Shown here: piece after piece, positions 1 to 8,411 of the stretch
How positions within the stretch are numbered: the first letter of the stretch is position 1
Layout of the letters: every line of letters begins with the position of its first letter
Assembly (NCBI RefSeq): GCF_003076515.1
Contig: NZ_CP022390.1
Location: 1,922,001-1,986,000, forward strand
Length of the DNA stretch: 64,000 bases
Source of the DNA: Alcaligenes aquatilis
GTDB taxonomy: Bacteria; Pseudomonadota; Gammaproteobacteria; Burkholderiales; Burkholderiaceae_B
Direction of reading: 5' to 3'
The notes under the pieces: model-generated
Told to the model about the DNA's origin: nothing
Seen by the model: the letters and a program-made list of their open reading frames with translations, nothing else
Databases searched by the model: none
Made by a program: the position numbers and the translations under genes

Positions 1-510
1 GGCCGCAGGGAAGTTCCAGGGAGTAATGGCCGCACACACACCCACAGGCTGCTTGACCACCACAATGCGTTTGTCCGACTGGGGGTGTCCCATCACATCG
101 CCGTATACGCGCTTGGCTTCTTCGCTGAACCACTCTACAAAGGAGGCGGCGTACAGCACTTCACCGCGCGCCTCCGCCCAGGGCTTGCCCTGCTCCAGGG
201 TCATGATGGTGGCCAGGTCATCTGCATTGGCAACCATGGCATCGAACCAGGCGCGCAACAACTTGGCACGTTCGTGCCCACTGCGTGCCTGCCATTCGCG
301 CTGAGCCACTTCAGCATCGCTGATGACCACTTCAACTTCTGCTTTAGCCAGGCTGGCGACATTGGCCAGGCACTGGCCCGTAGCAGGGTTCAGAACGGCA
401 AAGGTATTGCCATCCGTTGCGCTGACCCAACCCCGAGCCGTCCAGGACTGATCGTTAGCCAGGCGGGGATTGTTCAGTTTATGAATCAATGATGCCGCTA
501 TAGTGTTCAT
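1..510 (-). CDS. gabD: succinate-semialdehyde dehydrogenase, N-terminal 170 codons (cut by window edge)
   Basis: The minus-strand frame opens with ATG at 510-508 and stays open for 170 codons to base 1, so only the N-terminal third is present. The translation resembles GabD closely: MTLEQGKPWAEARGE, YAASFVEWFSEEAKR, then VKQPVGVCAAITPWNFPAA, the start of the aldehyde dehydrogenase cofactor-binding motif. GabD oxidises succinate semialdehyde to succinate with NAD(P)+, feeding GABA (or aminovalerate-type) carbon into the TCA cycle. The catalytic Cys and Glu lie outside the window. It lies 110 bases downstream of putA on the same strand, behind a hairpin, so it may be partly co-transcribed. A glutarate-semialdehyde dehydrogenase is the main alternative. 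Confidence 0.85.
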   Translation of the reverse strand, partial: MNTIAASLIHKLNNPRLANDQSWTARGWVSATDGNTFAVLNPATGQCLANVASLAKAEVEVVISDAEVAQREWQARSGHERAKLLRAWFDAMVANADDLATIMTLEQGKPWAEARGEVLYAASFVEWFSEEAKRVYGDVMGHPQSDKRIVVVKQPVGVCAAITPWNFPAA

Positions 511-569
511 TATGGTCGACCTATTTCTAAAATGATGAACCCGATCAAAAACATCAAGGTCAAACAATC

Positions 570-593
570 GGAGCCTCAAAGAACTGAGGCTCC
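570..593 (-). terminator. hairpin after putA
   Basis: GGAGCCTCA (570-578) and TGAGGCTCC (585-593) form a perfect 9-base stem with a 6-base loop in the putA-gabD gap. Read on the minus strand it is followed only by GATTGTTTG, a poor U-tract, so it may be a leaky terminator or an mRNA-stabilising stem. Confidence 0.5.
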
Positions 594-620
594 AGTTTAC
601 CTACAGAACATCCATATCGC

Positions 621-3600
621 TTAGGCCATCGTCATCAGGCTTGCATTCCCTCCAGCAGCAGCCGTATTAACGCTCAAGACTCGCTCCTGAACCAGTCGCT
701 CCAACGCAATCGCATGGTCTCCTGGAGCTAATGCCGTAATACTGACAATCATTCCCTCTCGGGCCGCGATCCGTTGCTGCCAACGTTGCAATGAACTGGC
801 CTGTCCGTGATGCAGCATGGCATCAATGTAGCAGCGCTCCAGATCATCAGACAGCGTAATGGCCGAACGCAGCAAGGCGGGCAAACGGGCATGTAGTCTC
901 TGTGCCTGCTCATCATGCGCATCCCATACCATCTGACTGCCAACAGCCAACACGGCGCACAATTGCGCGATACGATCGCGCTCATTATCTGCCACGCCCA
1001 GCACGGCCTGACGAGGCACTAAGCGATAGGTATTGGACTCCCCCGTTGGCCCACGCAGCTCAAAGCGTTGGTTACTGAAAAACGTCATCGGAGTACGCGT
1101 TGGAGCCAGTTCCGGATGCTGATCCAACCAATTGGCCAAGGCTTGTCGCGCAGACTCCTGTGGGTTCCCTAAGAACTGGCCTGCCCCGTCTGTGCCGAAA
1201 GGCTGACTGAGCGCCTGTTCAGGCCGCTCAGCCAATAAGCGATACAGGTACAAAGGTCCACCTGCTTTGGGCCCTGTTCCCGACAAACCCTCTCCACCAA
1301 ACGGCTGTACTCCCACGACCGCCCCCACCGTATTGCGATTGACATACATATTCCCCACATGGCTGCGCGCCACAACATAGTCAATCGTTTCATCAATACG
1401 GGTATGCAAACCCATGGTCAGACCATAGCCCTTGGCCCGGATCTGCTCCAGCACGGCATCCAGTTGATCACGGCGATAACGCAACAAGTGCAGTACCGGG
1501 CCAAATACCTCTTGCGTCAAATCGGACAGATCAGGCAGCTCAATCAAGGTCGGCGCAATAAAGGTGCCGTTAGCCGTTGTCAGCGTGCGGGCGGCCTCAC
1601 CGCCCAGACTCAACTGATGGACGACATGACCCTTGGCACGCATTTTTGCAATATGGCGCTCAATCCCCTCTTGAGCCCGCTGATCAATCACCGGACCAAT
1701 ATCATTAGCCCACTCAATAGGATTGCCTACCCGCAATTGAGCCATCGCGCCCTGCAGCATGGTGATCAAACGATCTGCCGCTTCTTCTTGGACAAATAAA
1801 ACCCGCAAAGCCGAACAACGCTGCCCGGCGCTATCGAAAGCCGATACGATCACATCCTGCACAACCTGCTCAGTCAATGCAGACGAATCGACAATCATGG
1901 CATTTTGCCCCCCCGTCTCCGCAATCAGAGGCACCGGTCCCCCATGCCGACCGATACGTTGGGCAACCGTCGCCTGCAAACCACGAGCCACTTCAGTTGA
2001 GCCAGTAAACATGACGCCTTGCACACGATCATCCGAAGTCAGCTGTGGCCCCACCACACTGCCCCGGCCAATCACCAGTTGCACAGCCTGGCGCGGCACA
2101 CCCGCGTCCCACAAGATACGAACCGCTTGGGCGGCAATCAAGGAGGTCTGCTCCGCCGGCTTGGCCAACACCGTATTGCCCGCCGCCAGAGCAGCGGCCA
2201 CCTGACCCGTGAAAATCGCCAAGGGGAAGTTCCAGGGGCTGATACACACTATTGGCCCTAGCGGTCGATGGCTGTGATTGGAAAACTGGACCTGTACTTG
2301 CTGGGCGTAATAACGCAGAAAATCCACCGCTTCACGGACCTCGGCAATCGCATTGGCATAGGTTTTACCCGCCTCGCGCACCAGTATTCCCATCAGAGGC
2401 TGCATTTGCGCCTCCATGCCATCAGCAGCCCGCAACAAAATTGCTGCACGCTCGGCAGGCTCGACCGTAGCCCATTGAGGAAAATACTGACTGGCCGTCT
2501 GCAAGGCCAATTCCACCTGCTGCGCTGTCGCACTGCATACCTGACCGAGCTGATCACGATGATCCGCTGGATTTACGATCGCCGTCACCACAGCTGCGGC
2601 CAAATCATCATGCGGCGTCTCCGTGCCCAACATGGCTTGCACCTGCATAGACGTGCTCGCTTCCTGCTGCAAGGTTTGCGAAAGCGTCTTTAACTGCTGC
2701 TCATCGGCTAGATTCAGTCCCCATGAGTTGGGGCGAGATGCACCATACAAATCGCGTGGCAAGGCAATGCCAGCATGCGGCAAGCCAAGCTGCCCCTCTT
2801 GCGCGGCCATTTGCTCGACCTGCAACACAGGATCACGCACCAGTTCGCCCAGCGCGATGCTCTCGTCCGCGACCTGATTCACAAACGACGTATTGGCCCC
2901 ATTTTCCAGCAAGCGCCGCACCAGATACGCCAACAAAGTCTCATGCGTACCAACGGGCGCATAAATGCGGCAAGGTCGCCCCAGCTTGCCTTGCTCGGGG
3001 TGGCCCACCACCTGCTCGTACAAGGGTTCCCCCATCCCGTGCAAGCACTGGAACTCATACTGTCCCGAATGATACTGATCAGGCCCAGCCAACTCATAAA
3101 TGCTAGCCAGTGTCTGAGCATTATGAGTGGCAAACTGGGGATAGATTTGCTCTGGTGCGGCCAGCAGTTTGCGTGCGCACGCGACATACGACAGATCAGT
3201 GTAGGGCTTACGCGTATAGACCGGATAACCTTCCAGGCCGTCTAACTGCGCCCGTTTGATTTCACTGTCCCAATACGCACCTTTGACCAGACGAACCATC
3301 AAACGCTGATTACTGCGACGGGCCAGATCAATGACATAGTCAATGACATACGGGCATCGCTTTTGGTAGGCCTGGATCACAAAGCCAATTCCTTTCCAGC
3401 CCCGCAAGTCTGGCTCGAAACAAAGCCGCTCCAACAGGTCCAGGGAAATCTCCAGGCGATCGGCCTCCTCGGCGTCAATATTCAGACCAATATCGTAGTG
3501 ACATGCCAGACGGGCCAGCTTTAACACCAAGGGATACAACTCTTCGTGCACCCGGTCAATCTGGGCACGGCTGTAACGCGGATGCAAGGCAGATAACTTG

Positions 3601-4406
3601 ATGGAAATCCCTGGGCCGTCATAAACGCCACGGCCATTAGAGGCCTTGCCAATGGCATGAATAGCCTGCTCGTAATCTTGCAGATAGCGTTGGGCATCGG
3701 CCGCCGTCAATGCCGCCTCACCGAGCATGTCGTAGGAATAACGAAAGCCCTTGGCCTCCAGGGAGCCTGCGTGTTGCAAGGCTGCCTGGATGGTTTCACC
3801 CGTCACAAACTGCTCGCCCATCATGCGCATTGCCATATCCACCCCTTTGCGAATCAGGGGTTCACCACCTTTGGCAATCAGGCGCCCCAGCGAGGCCGAC
3901 ATTCCAGTTTCGCTATAGGTGGATACCAGTTTGCCCGTCACCATCAAGCCCCACGCGGCGGCGTTGACAAAGATGGGCGTGCCTTTCTTGCCGACGTGTT
4001 GACGCCAATTGCCATGACTGATCTTGTCGCGAATCAAGGCATCGCGTGTTGCCGTATCAGGGATACGCAGCAAGGCCTCGGCCAGACACATCAGAGCAAT
4101 GCCTTCCTGGGACGACAAGGAAAACTCCTGTAAGAGGCCCTGCACCAGTCCCGACTTGCCGGTGGCGGTTTTACGCTGTCGCAACGCTCCGGCAACCCGC
4201 AGTGCCAAAGCCTGCGCCCGGGTCGCCATCTCACCCGGTAAACGAGCCTGCTCCAACAGACTGGGCACAAGCTCGGTTTCTGGACGCAGCCAGGCCCGAG
4301 TAATGGCTTGCCGCAACGTGGATTGCTCCAACCAAGGCGTCAAAGCGGCAAAGGAGTGGACTGCAGCACGAACTGGCGACGCGCACGCACCTTGTTGTAG
4401 GACCAT
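621..4406 (-). CDS. putA: bifunctional proline dehydrogenase / P5C dehydrogenase
   Basis: 1261 residues. It oxidises proline to pyrroline-5-carboxylate (FAD, electrons to quinone) and then, after hydrolysis, to glutamate (NAD+). An N-terminal alpha region is followed by the PRODH barrel (about residues 190-510, with VRLVKGAYW and RRLLENGANTSFV) and an ALDH domain (about 600-1020; PWNFPLA, catalytic Glu830 in AETGGQN, Cys864 in SAGQRCSAL). A C-terminal region of about 230 residues follows, as in long PutA types. There is no ribbon-helix-helix DNA-binding domain at the N-terminus, unlike trifunctional E. coli PutA, so regulation must come from elsewhere; the divergent Lrp-type gene is the obvious candidate. 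The ATG at 4406 has an AGGGG site upstream. Confidence 0.96.
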   Translation of the reverse strand: MVLQQGACASPVRAAVHSFAALTPWLEQSTLRQAITRAWLRPETELVPSLLEQARLPGEMATRAQALALRVAGALRQRKTATGKSGLVQGLLQEFSLSSQEGIALMCLAEALLRIPDTATRDALIRDKISHGNWRQHVGKKGTPIFVNAAAWGLMVTGKLVSTYSETGMSASLGRLIAKGGEPLIRKGVDMAMRMMGEQFVTGETIQAALQHAGSLEAKGFRYSYDMLGEAALTAADAQRYLQDYEQAIHAIGKASNGRGVYDGPGISIKLSALHPRYSRAQIDRVHEELYPLVLKLARLACHYDIGLNIDAEEADRLEISLDLLERLCFEPDLRGWKGIGFVIQAYQKRCPYVIDYVIDLARRSNQRLMVRLVKGAYWDSEIKRAQLDGLEGYPVYTRKPYTDLSYVACARKLLAAPEQIYPQFATHNAQTLASIYELAGPDQYHSGQYEFQCLHGMGEPLYEQVVGHPEQGKLGRPCRIYAPVGTHETLLAYLVRRLLENGANTSFVNQVADESIALGELVRDPVLQVEQMAAQEGQLGLPHAGIALPRDLYGASRPNSWGLNLADEQQLKTLSQTLQQEASTSMQVQAMLGTETPHDDLAAAVVTAIVNPADHRDQLGQVCSATAQQVELALQTASQYFPQWATVEPAERAAILLRAADGMEAQMQPLMGILVREAGKTYANAIAEVREAVDFLRYYAQQVQVQFSNHSHRPLGPIVCISPWNFPLAIFTGQVAAALAAGNTVLAKPAEQTSLIAAQAVRILWDAGVPRQAVQLVIGRGSVVGPQLTSDDRVQGVMFTGSTEVARGLQATVAQRIGRHGGPVPLIAETGGQNAMIVDSSALTEQVVQDVIVSAFDSAGQRCSALRVLFVQEEAADRLITMLQGAMAQLRVGNPIEWANDIGPVIDQRAQEGIERHIAKMRAKGHVVHQLSLGGEAARTLTTANGTFIAPTLIELPDLSDLTQEVFGPVLHLLRYRRDQLDAVLEQIRAKGYGLTMGLHTRIDETIDYVVARSHVGNMYVNRNTVGAVVGVQPFGGEGLSGTGPKAGGPLYLYRLLAERPEQALSQPFGTDGAGQFLGNPQESARQALANWLDQHPELAPTRTPMTFFSNQRFELRGPTGESNTYRLVPRQAVLGVADNERDRIAQLCAVLAVGSQMVWDAHDEQAQRLHARLPALLRSAITLSDDLERCYIDAMLHHGQASSLQRWQQRIAAREGMIVSITALAPGDHAIALERLVQERVLSVNTAAAGGNASLMTMA

Positions 4407-4448
4407 GAACTACCCCTGCAATAAATACGAAAGACAGATTGATGACAA

Positions 4449-4518
4449 ATTTTTCGCTATTATTAAGGAATAAATGTAAAATTTCTCACTATATTCACAT
4501 CGATCTATAGTGAAAAAT
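4449..4518. promoter_or_regulatory. three-copy motif between putA and its Lrp-type regulator
   Basis: The AT-rich gap has a 13-base inverted repeat with 12 matching positions: ATTTCTCACTATA (4481-4493) and TATAGTGAAAAAT (4506-4518), 12 bases apart. A third related copy, ATTTTTCGCTATT (4449-4461), lies in direct orientation 32 bases (about three helical turns) from the first. Lrp-family octamers usually bind such phased arrays, so this is inferred to be the operator controlling both divergent genes. Confidence 0.6.
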
Positions 4519-4523
4519 AAATC

Positions 4524-5009
4524 ATGAAAGACCAAGAGCACCAACTTGACAAGCAAGACCTGAAAATTCTGGACTTGCTCCAGCAAGACGGACGTATTGC
4601 CAACACAAAACTGGCCGAAGCCGTTGCCCTGTCTCCAACGGCAGCTCTGGCTCGGGTGCAACGTCTGACACGAGAAGGCTATATCCTGGGCTACGAGGCT
4701 CGGCTCAATCCGGCCAAGCTCAAGGCAGGGATGTTGGTGTTTGTTGAAGTATTGTTAGACCGCACCACGCCCAACGTATTTGAAGAGTTCAAGCTGGCGC
4801 TACAGGATCGACGCGAGGTCATGGAGTGCCATATGGTGGCTGGTGGCTTTGACTACCTGCTCAAAACCCGCCACGAAGATATGAGTGCGTACCGGGACTT
4901 TGCCGGTCGCGTGCTATGGAAACTACCCGGTATCCGAGAAACCCGCACCTTTGCCGTCATGGAAGAGGTCAAAAGCTCTATGGCCCTGGATTTAAGCCGG
5001 ATCTGGTAA
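4524..5009 (+). CDS. putR: Lrp/AsnC-family regulator, probable proline-responsive activator
   Basis: 161 residues: an N-terminal winged HTH (LDKQDLKILDLLQQDGRIAN, about residues 8-60) followed by the RAM ligand-binding domain with the usual glycine motif region (MVAGGFDYLLK, about 112-122). The size is normal for Lrp/AsnC. It is divergent from putA with 117 bases between start codons, the arrangement of PutR in alphaproteobacteria, where an Lrp-type protein activates putA in response to proline. That specific role is inferred from position; BkdR-like regulators share the same fold. The gene ends convergently with the XRE-cupin gene, with about 130 bases between that hold only a short GGGCGC/GCGCCC stem. 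Confidence 0.85.
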   Translation: MKDQEHQLDKQDLKILDLLQQDGRIANTKLAEAVALSPTAALARVQRLTREGYILGYEARLNPAKLKAGMLVFVEVLLDRTTPNVFEEFKLALQDRREVMECHMVAGGFDYLLKTRHEDMSAYRDFAGRVLWKLPGIRETRTFAVMEEVKSSMALDLSRIW

Positions 5010-5137
5010 CTGAGATAGTTCTTTAGGGGCGCCGTCCGCGCCCATCTTACCGTCGAGCCAAGCCGTCCTGCGCGATGCCAAGCGCAACGCTGGGGCGGCC
5101 CGACCTTGCCATTGTTACCTGCTGATCGGCCAGCGCG

Positions 5138-5725
5138 TCACTCACCCAAGGAGGGATGTGAACTTACCCACAGCACGGTGGCGTCCTGCTCGCCACCAGA
5201 AATACAGGCATGTCCCATCGCGCTGTCAAAGTAACAGGAGTCTCCACTTTCCAGCTCCAGAGGCGCATAAAAATCCGTGTGTATCACCACCGTCCCTGTC
5301 AACACATAGATGAACTCCTCGCCATCATGCCGCAACAAGGTCTTAAAGGCCTTGGAGTCATGCGCCTTGATCGTCGTTACCAAGGGGATAAATTGCTTAT
5401 CTGCAAGATCGCTATGCAAAATTTCATAACTGTACTGACGCGTATCGTGCACCACCCCTTCCCCCCGTCGAGACACGCTGCGTCTACCTAGGGGCGTGGG
5501 TTTGGAAGTGTGGCCAAACAGCTCGCCCACATGCACATCTAATCCTTGGGCCAGGGCAGCGATTTTTTCGTACGTCGGAGAGAGCTGCCCATTTTCAATC
5601 TTGGATAAGGCCGAGGCAGAAATCCCCGATCGCTCACTTAATTGTTGCAGGGTCAATTTGGCCTGACGGCGTAATTGATTCAGTTTGACGGCCAATACAT
5701 TGACGGGATCATCAGGGGGGGTCAT
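5138..5725 (-). CDS. XRE-family regulator with C-terminal cupin domain
   Basis: 195 residues. The N-terminal HTH_3 domain (about residues 12-68, LTLQQLSERSGISASALSKIENGQLSP) is followed by a short linker and a cupin_2 barrel (about 105-190; HDGEEFIYVLTGTVVIH, LESGDSCYFDSAMGHA). Members of this PuuR/SutR-like family sense small metabolites and mostly repress adjacent catabolic genes. Here the adjacent divergent gene is a cyclodeaminase-family enzyme followed by a metabolite symporter, so the likely target is that pair. The gap has a short perfect palindrome suited to a dimeric HTH protein. Confidence 0.88.
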   Translation of the reverse strand: MTPPDDPVNVLAVKLNQLRRQAKLTLQQLSERSGISASALSKIENGQLSPTYEKIAALAQGLDVHVGELFGHTSKPTPLGRRSVSRRGEGVVHDTRQYSYEILHSDLADKQFIPLVTTIKAHDSKAFKTLLRHDGEEFIYVLTGTVVIHTDFYAPLELESGDSCYFDSAMGHACISGGEQDATVLWVSSHPSLGE

Positions 5726-5830
5726 GGCAGTTTTTAAGGCTTCCTGGATGCACTACCTATGGAAAACCCTTAAAGAGGATTTTCCGATATGGCAATATTA
5801 TTTCGTATAAGAAATTTTTTTCTCAAAATT

Positions 5831-5846
5831 ACAGGCATGCGCCTGT
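5831..5846. promoter_or_regulatory. palindrome between XRE-cupin gene and cyclodeaminase gene
   Basis: ACAGGC-ATGC-GCCTGT is a perfect 16-base palindrome directly before the start of the enzyme gene, in a gap that otherwise is AT-rich. It is a plausible operator for the divergent XRE-cupin protein; no binding data can be seen from sequence. Confidence 0.45.
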
Positions 5847-5852
5847 ACGTTG

Positions 5853-6827
5853 ATGGTAGATCACATGCAAATCCTGGATCAAGCTCAAACTGAGCACTCC
5901 ATGCCTTTCGATCGTCTTTTTGATGCGATCGAATCCATGTTCATTGAAGGCTGCAACGTGCCTTTACGGCATAACCACGCCATTGAAAACTCCGGTCACG
6001 CAACCGGCACCCTGCTGCTGATGCCCGCCTGGCAAGCCGGTAAACATCTGGGCCTGAAAACCGTGTCCATTTTCCCGGACAATAACACTCAGGGCCTGCC
6101 TGGCCTGCACTCAACCTATACCCTGTTTGATGCGACTACAGGCAAACCACTGGCGGCCTTGAACGGCGATGTCATCACCTCCCGTCGTACCGCTGCCGCC
6201 TCGGCCCTGGCTGCACGCTGGCTCAGCCGCCCAGACTCGCAAACACTGCTGGTCGTTGGCGCAGGTCGGATTGCCAGCCTGCTGGCCGATGCCTATCGCA
6301 CCGTCCGCCCCATCCGCACGGTCTTGGTCTGGGATCGGAATGCCGACAATGCTCTCGCCTTGGTCGAACGGCTAAACCGCGATGGCTTTGACGCTCATCA
6401 TGTGCGTGAGCTGGAAAGCGCTGCACGACAAGCTGACATCATTACCTGCGCCACCCTGGCCACCGAACCGCTGATTAAAGGCGAATGGCTGCAAGCTGGC
6501 ACTCACCTGGATCTGATCGGTAGCTTCATGCCCACCATGCGCGAGAGCGATGATGCCTGCTTTACACGCGCCACCGTTTTTGTTGATACCGATGAAGCAG
6601 CGATGAAATCGGGCGACATTCTGGAACCCATCAAATCCGGAAAATTCGATCCGGCTGACATTACCGCCACGCTGGAAGATCTGTGCCAGGGCCGACACCC
6701 TGGCCGCCAGAGTGCCGACGAAATCACACTGTTCAAAGCCGTTGGCACAGCCTTGGAAGACCTGGCTGCCGCGACACTGGCTTATGACCTTTGGCAAGAA
6801 CAATCCTCTACTTTTACACCGGGCTGA
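5853..6827 (+). CDS. ornithine cyclodeaminase / mu-crystallin family protein
   Basis: 324 residues from ATG 5853; ATG 5865 (MQILDQAQ) is equally possible, and neither has a clear ribosome site. The family converts ornithine to proline, or reduces cyclic imines such as pyrroline-2-carboxylate, with NAD(P)H. Visible marks are the substrate region GLKTVSIFPDNN, the Rossmann fingerprint VVGAGRIASLLADAYR, and the C-terminal LFKAVGTALEDLAAATLAYD typical of the family. Next to putA, an imino-acid reductase feeding proline or hydroxyproline metabolism fits, but substrate cannot be read from sequence. A 36-base gap to the symporter gene suggests one operon. Confidence 0.85.
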   Translation: MVDHMQILDQAQTEHSMPFDRLFDAIESMFIEGCNVPLRHNHAIENSGHATGTLLLMPAWQAGKHLGLKTVSIFPDNNTQGLPGLHSTYTLFDATTGKPLAALNGDVITSRRTAAASALAARWLSRPDSQTLLVVGAGRIASLLADAYRTVRPIRTVLVWDRNADNALALVERLNRDGFDAHHVRELESAARQADIITCATLATEPLIKGEWLQAGTHLDLIGSFMPTMRESDDACFTRATVFVDTDEAAMKSGDILEPIKSGKFDPADITATLEDLCQGRHPGRQSADEITLFKAVGTALEDLAAATLAYDLWQEQSSTFTPG

Positions 6828-6863
6828 TTGGCTCAACGCGAACCAATAACAAGGAAACCCCTC

Positions 6864-8156
6864 ATGACGGCAAACGTCACCCCTCCCGCACAACGTGCCT
6901 CCGCCAAGCGCGTTCTTCTGGCTAGCCTGACAGGCAGTTCTATTGAATGGTTTGATTATTTTCTGTACGGCACAACCGCCGCACTCGTTTTTAACAAGCT
7001 GTTTTTCCCTACCTTCGACCCTGTCGTCGGTTTAATGCTGGCCTACCTCTCCTTTGCCCTGACCTTCTTCATTCGTCCCTTGGGCGGTTTGATCTTTGCC
7101 CATATTGGGGACCGAATCGGACGCAAGAAAACCCTGGTCATCACCTTATCCATGATGGGCGGGGCTACCGTTCTGATTGGACTGCTGCCTGGCTACGATA
7201 CGATCGGCGTCTGGGCCCCCATTTTGCTGGTGCTGCTGCGTCTGATTCAAGGTTTGGGGATTGGTGGAGAATGGGGCGGAGCCTTGTTACTAGCCTATGA
7301 GTATGCGGCGCCGAACCGACGCGGGCTGTTTGGTAGCGTTCCGCAGATGGGAGTGACCATTGGCATGCTGCTGGCCACCTTGGCCATGACCTTGATGAGC
7401 CTGCTGCCCGATGAGCAGTTCATGAGCTGGGGCTGGCGCATCCCCTTCCTGGCAAGCGCCGGACTGGTTTTTCTTGGCCTATGGGTACGTAATGGCATTG
7501 ATGAGACACCGGACTTTCAAAAAGCCAAGCAGGAGGGTCAAGTCGCCAAAATGCCATTGGTTGAAACCTTGCGAGACCATTGGCGTGAAGTGCTGATCGC
7601 CATCGGTGCCAAGATTGTGGAAACGGCGCCATTTTATTTGTTCTCGACCTTTGTAGTCAGCTACGCCACCAGCAGCACATTGCAGTACGAACGTTTTGAT
7701 GTTCTTAACGCGGTGACCGTCGCCACGCTGGTCACCACCTTCTGCATTCCACTGATGGGACTGCTGTCTGACTATATCGGCCGCGTCAAAGTATTTATTG
7801 CTGGGGCAGTAGCCATGGCCTTGTTTGCCGTCCCTTACTTCCTGCTGCTTGACCAACGTTCTACCACATCCCTGATGATTGCTACGGTTGTTGCCCTGGG
7901 TCTGATCTGGGCACCGATCACCGCCGTGCTGGGCACCATGTTTTCGGAGATTTTCGCCACACGTGTCCGCTATACCGGCATTACCCTGGGTTATCAAATC
8001 GGTGCCGCCTTGGCCGGTGGGACAGCACCACTGATCGCAACATGGCTCATGAGTCGTTACGACGGCTCCTGGGTGCCTGTCGCGGTCTACATTATCGTTG
8101 CCGCGCTCATCTCGATTGCTGCCGTGTCAGCCGTACGAGTCCGCAAACCAGAATAA
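6864..8156 (+). CDS. MFS transporter, metabolite:H+ symporter (MHS) family
   Basis: 430 residues from ATG 6864, which follows an AAGGAA site; an in-frame TTG at 6828 overlapping the previous stop is unlikely. The N-terminus GSSIEWFDYFLYGTTAA, the loop GDRIGRKKTLVITL and LRLIQGLGIGGEWGGA identify the MHS branch (ProP, ShiA, KgtP, citrate carriers), inner-membrane proton symporters for organic acids or zwitterions. About twelve hydrophobic segments are evident. Placed just after the cyclodeaminase gene, it probably imports that enzyme's precursor, such as an amino or imino acid. A strong terminator follows. Confidence 0.9.
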   Translation: MTANVTPPAQRASAKRVLLASLTGSSIEWFDYFLYGTTAALVFNKLFFPTFDPVVGLMLAYLSFALTFFIRPLGGLIFAHIGDRIGRKKTLVITLSMMGGATVLIGLLPGYDTIGVWAPILLVLLRLIQGLGIGGEWGGALLLAYEYAAPNRRGLFGSVPQMGVTIGMLLATLAMTLMSLLPDEQFMSWGWRIPFLASAGLVFLGLWVRNGIDETPDFQKAKQEGQVAKMPLVETLRDHWREVLIAIGAKIVETAPFYLFSTFVVSYATSSTLQYERFDVLNAVTVATLVTTFCIPLMGLLSDYIGRVKVFIAGAVAMALFAVPYFLLLDQRSTTSLMIATVVALGLIWAPITAVLGTMFSEIFATRVRYTGITLGYQIGAALAGGTAPLIATWLMSRYDGSWVPVAVYIIVAALISIAAVSAVRVRKPE

Positions 8157-8200
8157 GCCAACAACAAGCGGGTTCGCCACGCTTTCCCAGACCGCCGATA

Positions 8201-8235
8201 AACCCCAGGTTCGATAACTTGGGGTTTATTTTTTT
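8201..8235 (+). terminator. intrinsic terminator after the MHS symporter gene
   Basis: AACCCCAGG (8201-8209) pairs with CTTGGGGTT (8218-8226), 9 pairs including one G-U, followed by a run of seven T. Confidence 0.88.
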
Positions 8236-8411
8236 GTGCGCCAAGCCAAGCAATCAGACCGTCGATCACAGCAGCATGATCTGCTCCTGGCAGACTCTCC
8301 TGCGCTGGGCTGCAGATGCCACACAGTGATCCGAGCAACAACATTAAGATGCCGCACACCAGGCGATACCGGTAAACTGTCGCTAAATCCTTTATTTTGC
8401 AGTTCTTTTTG

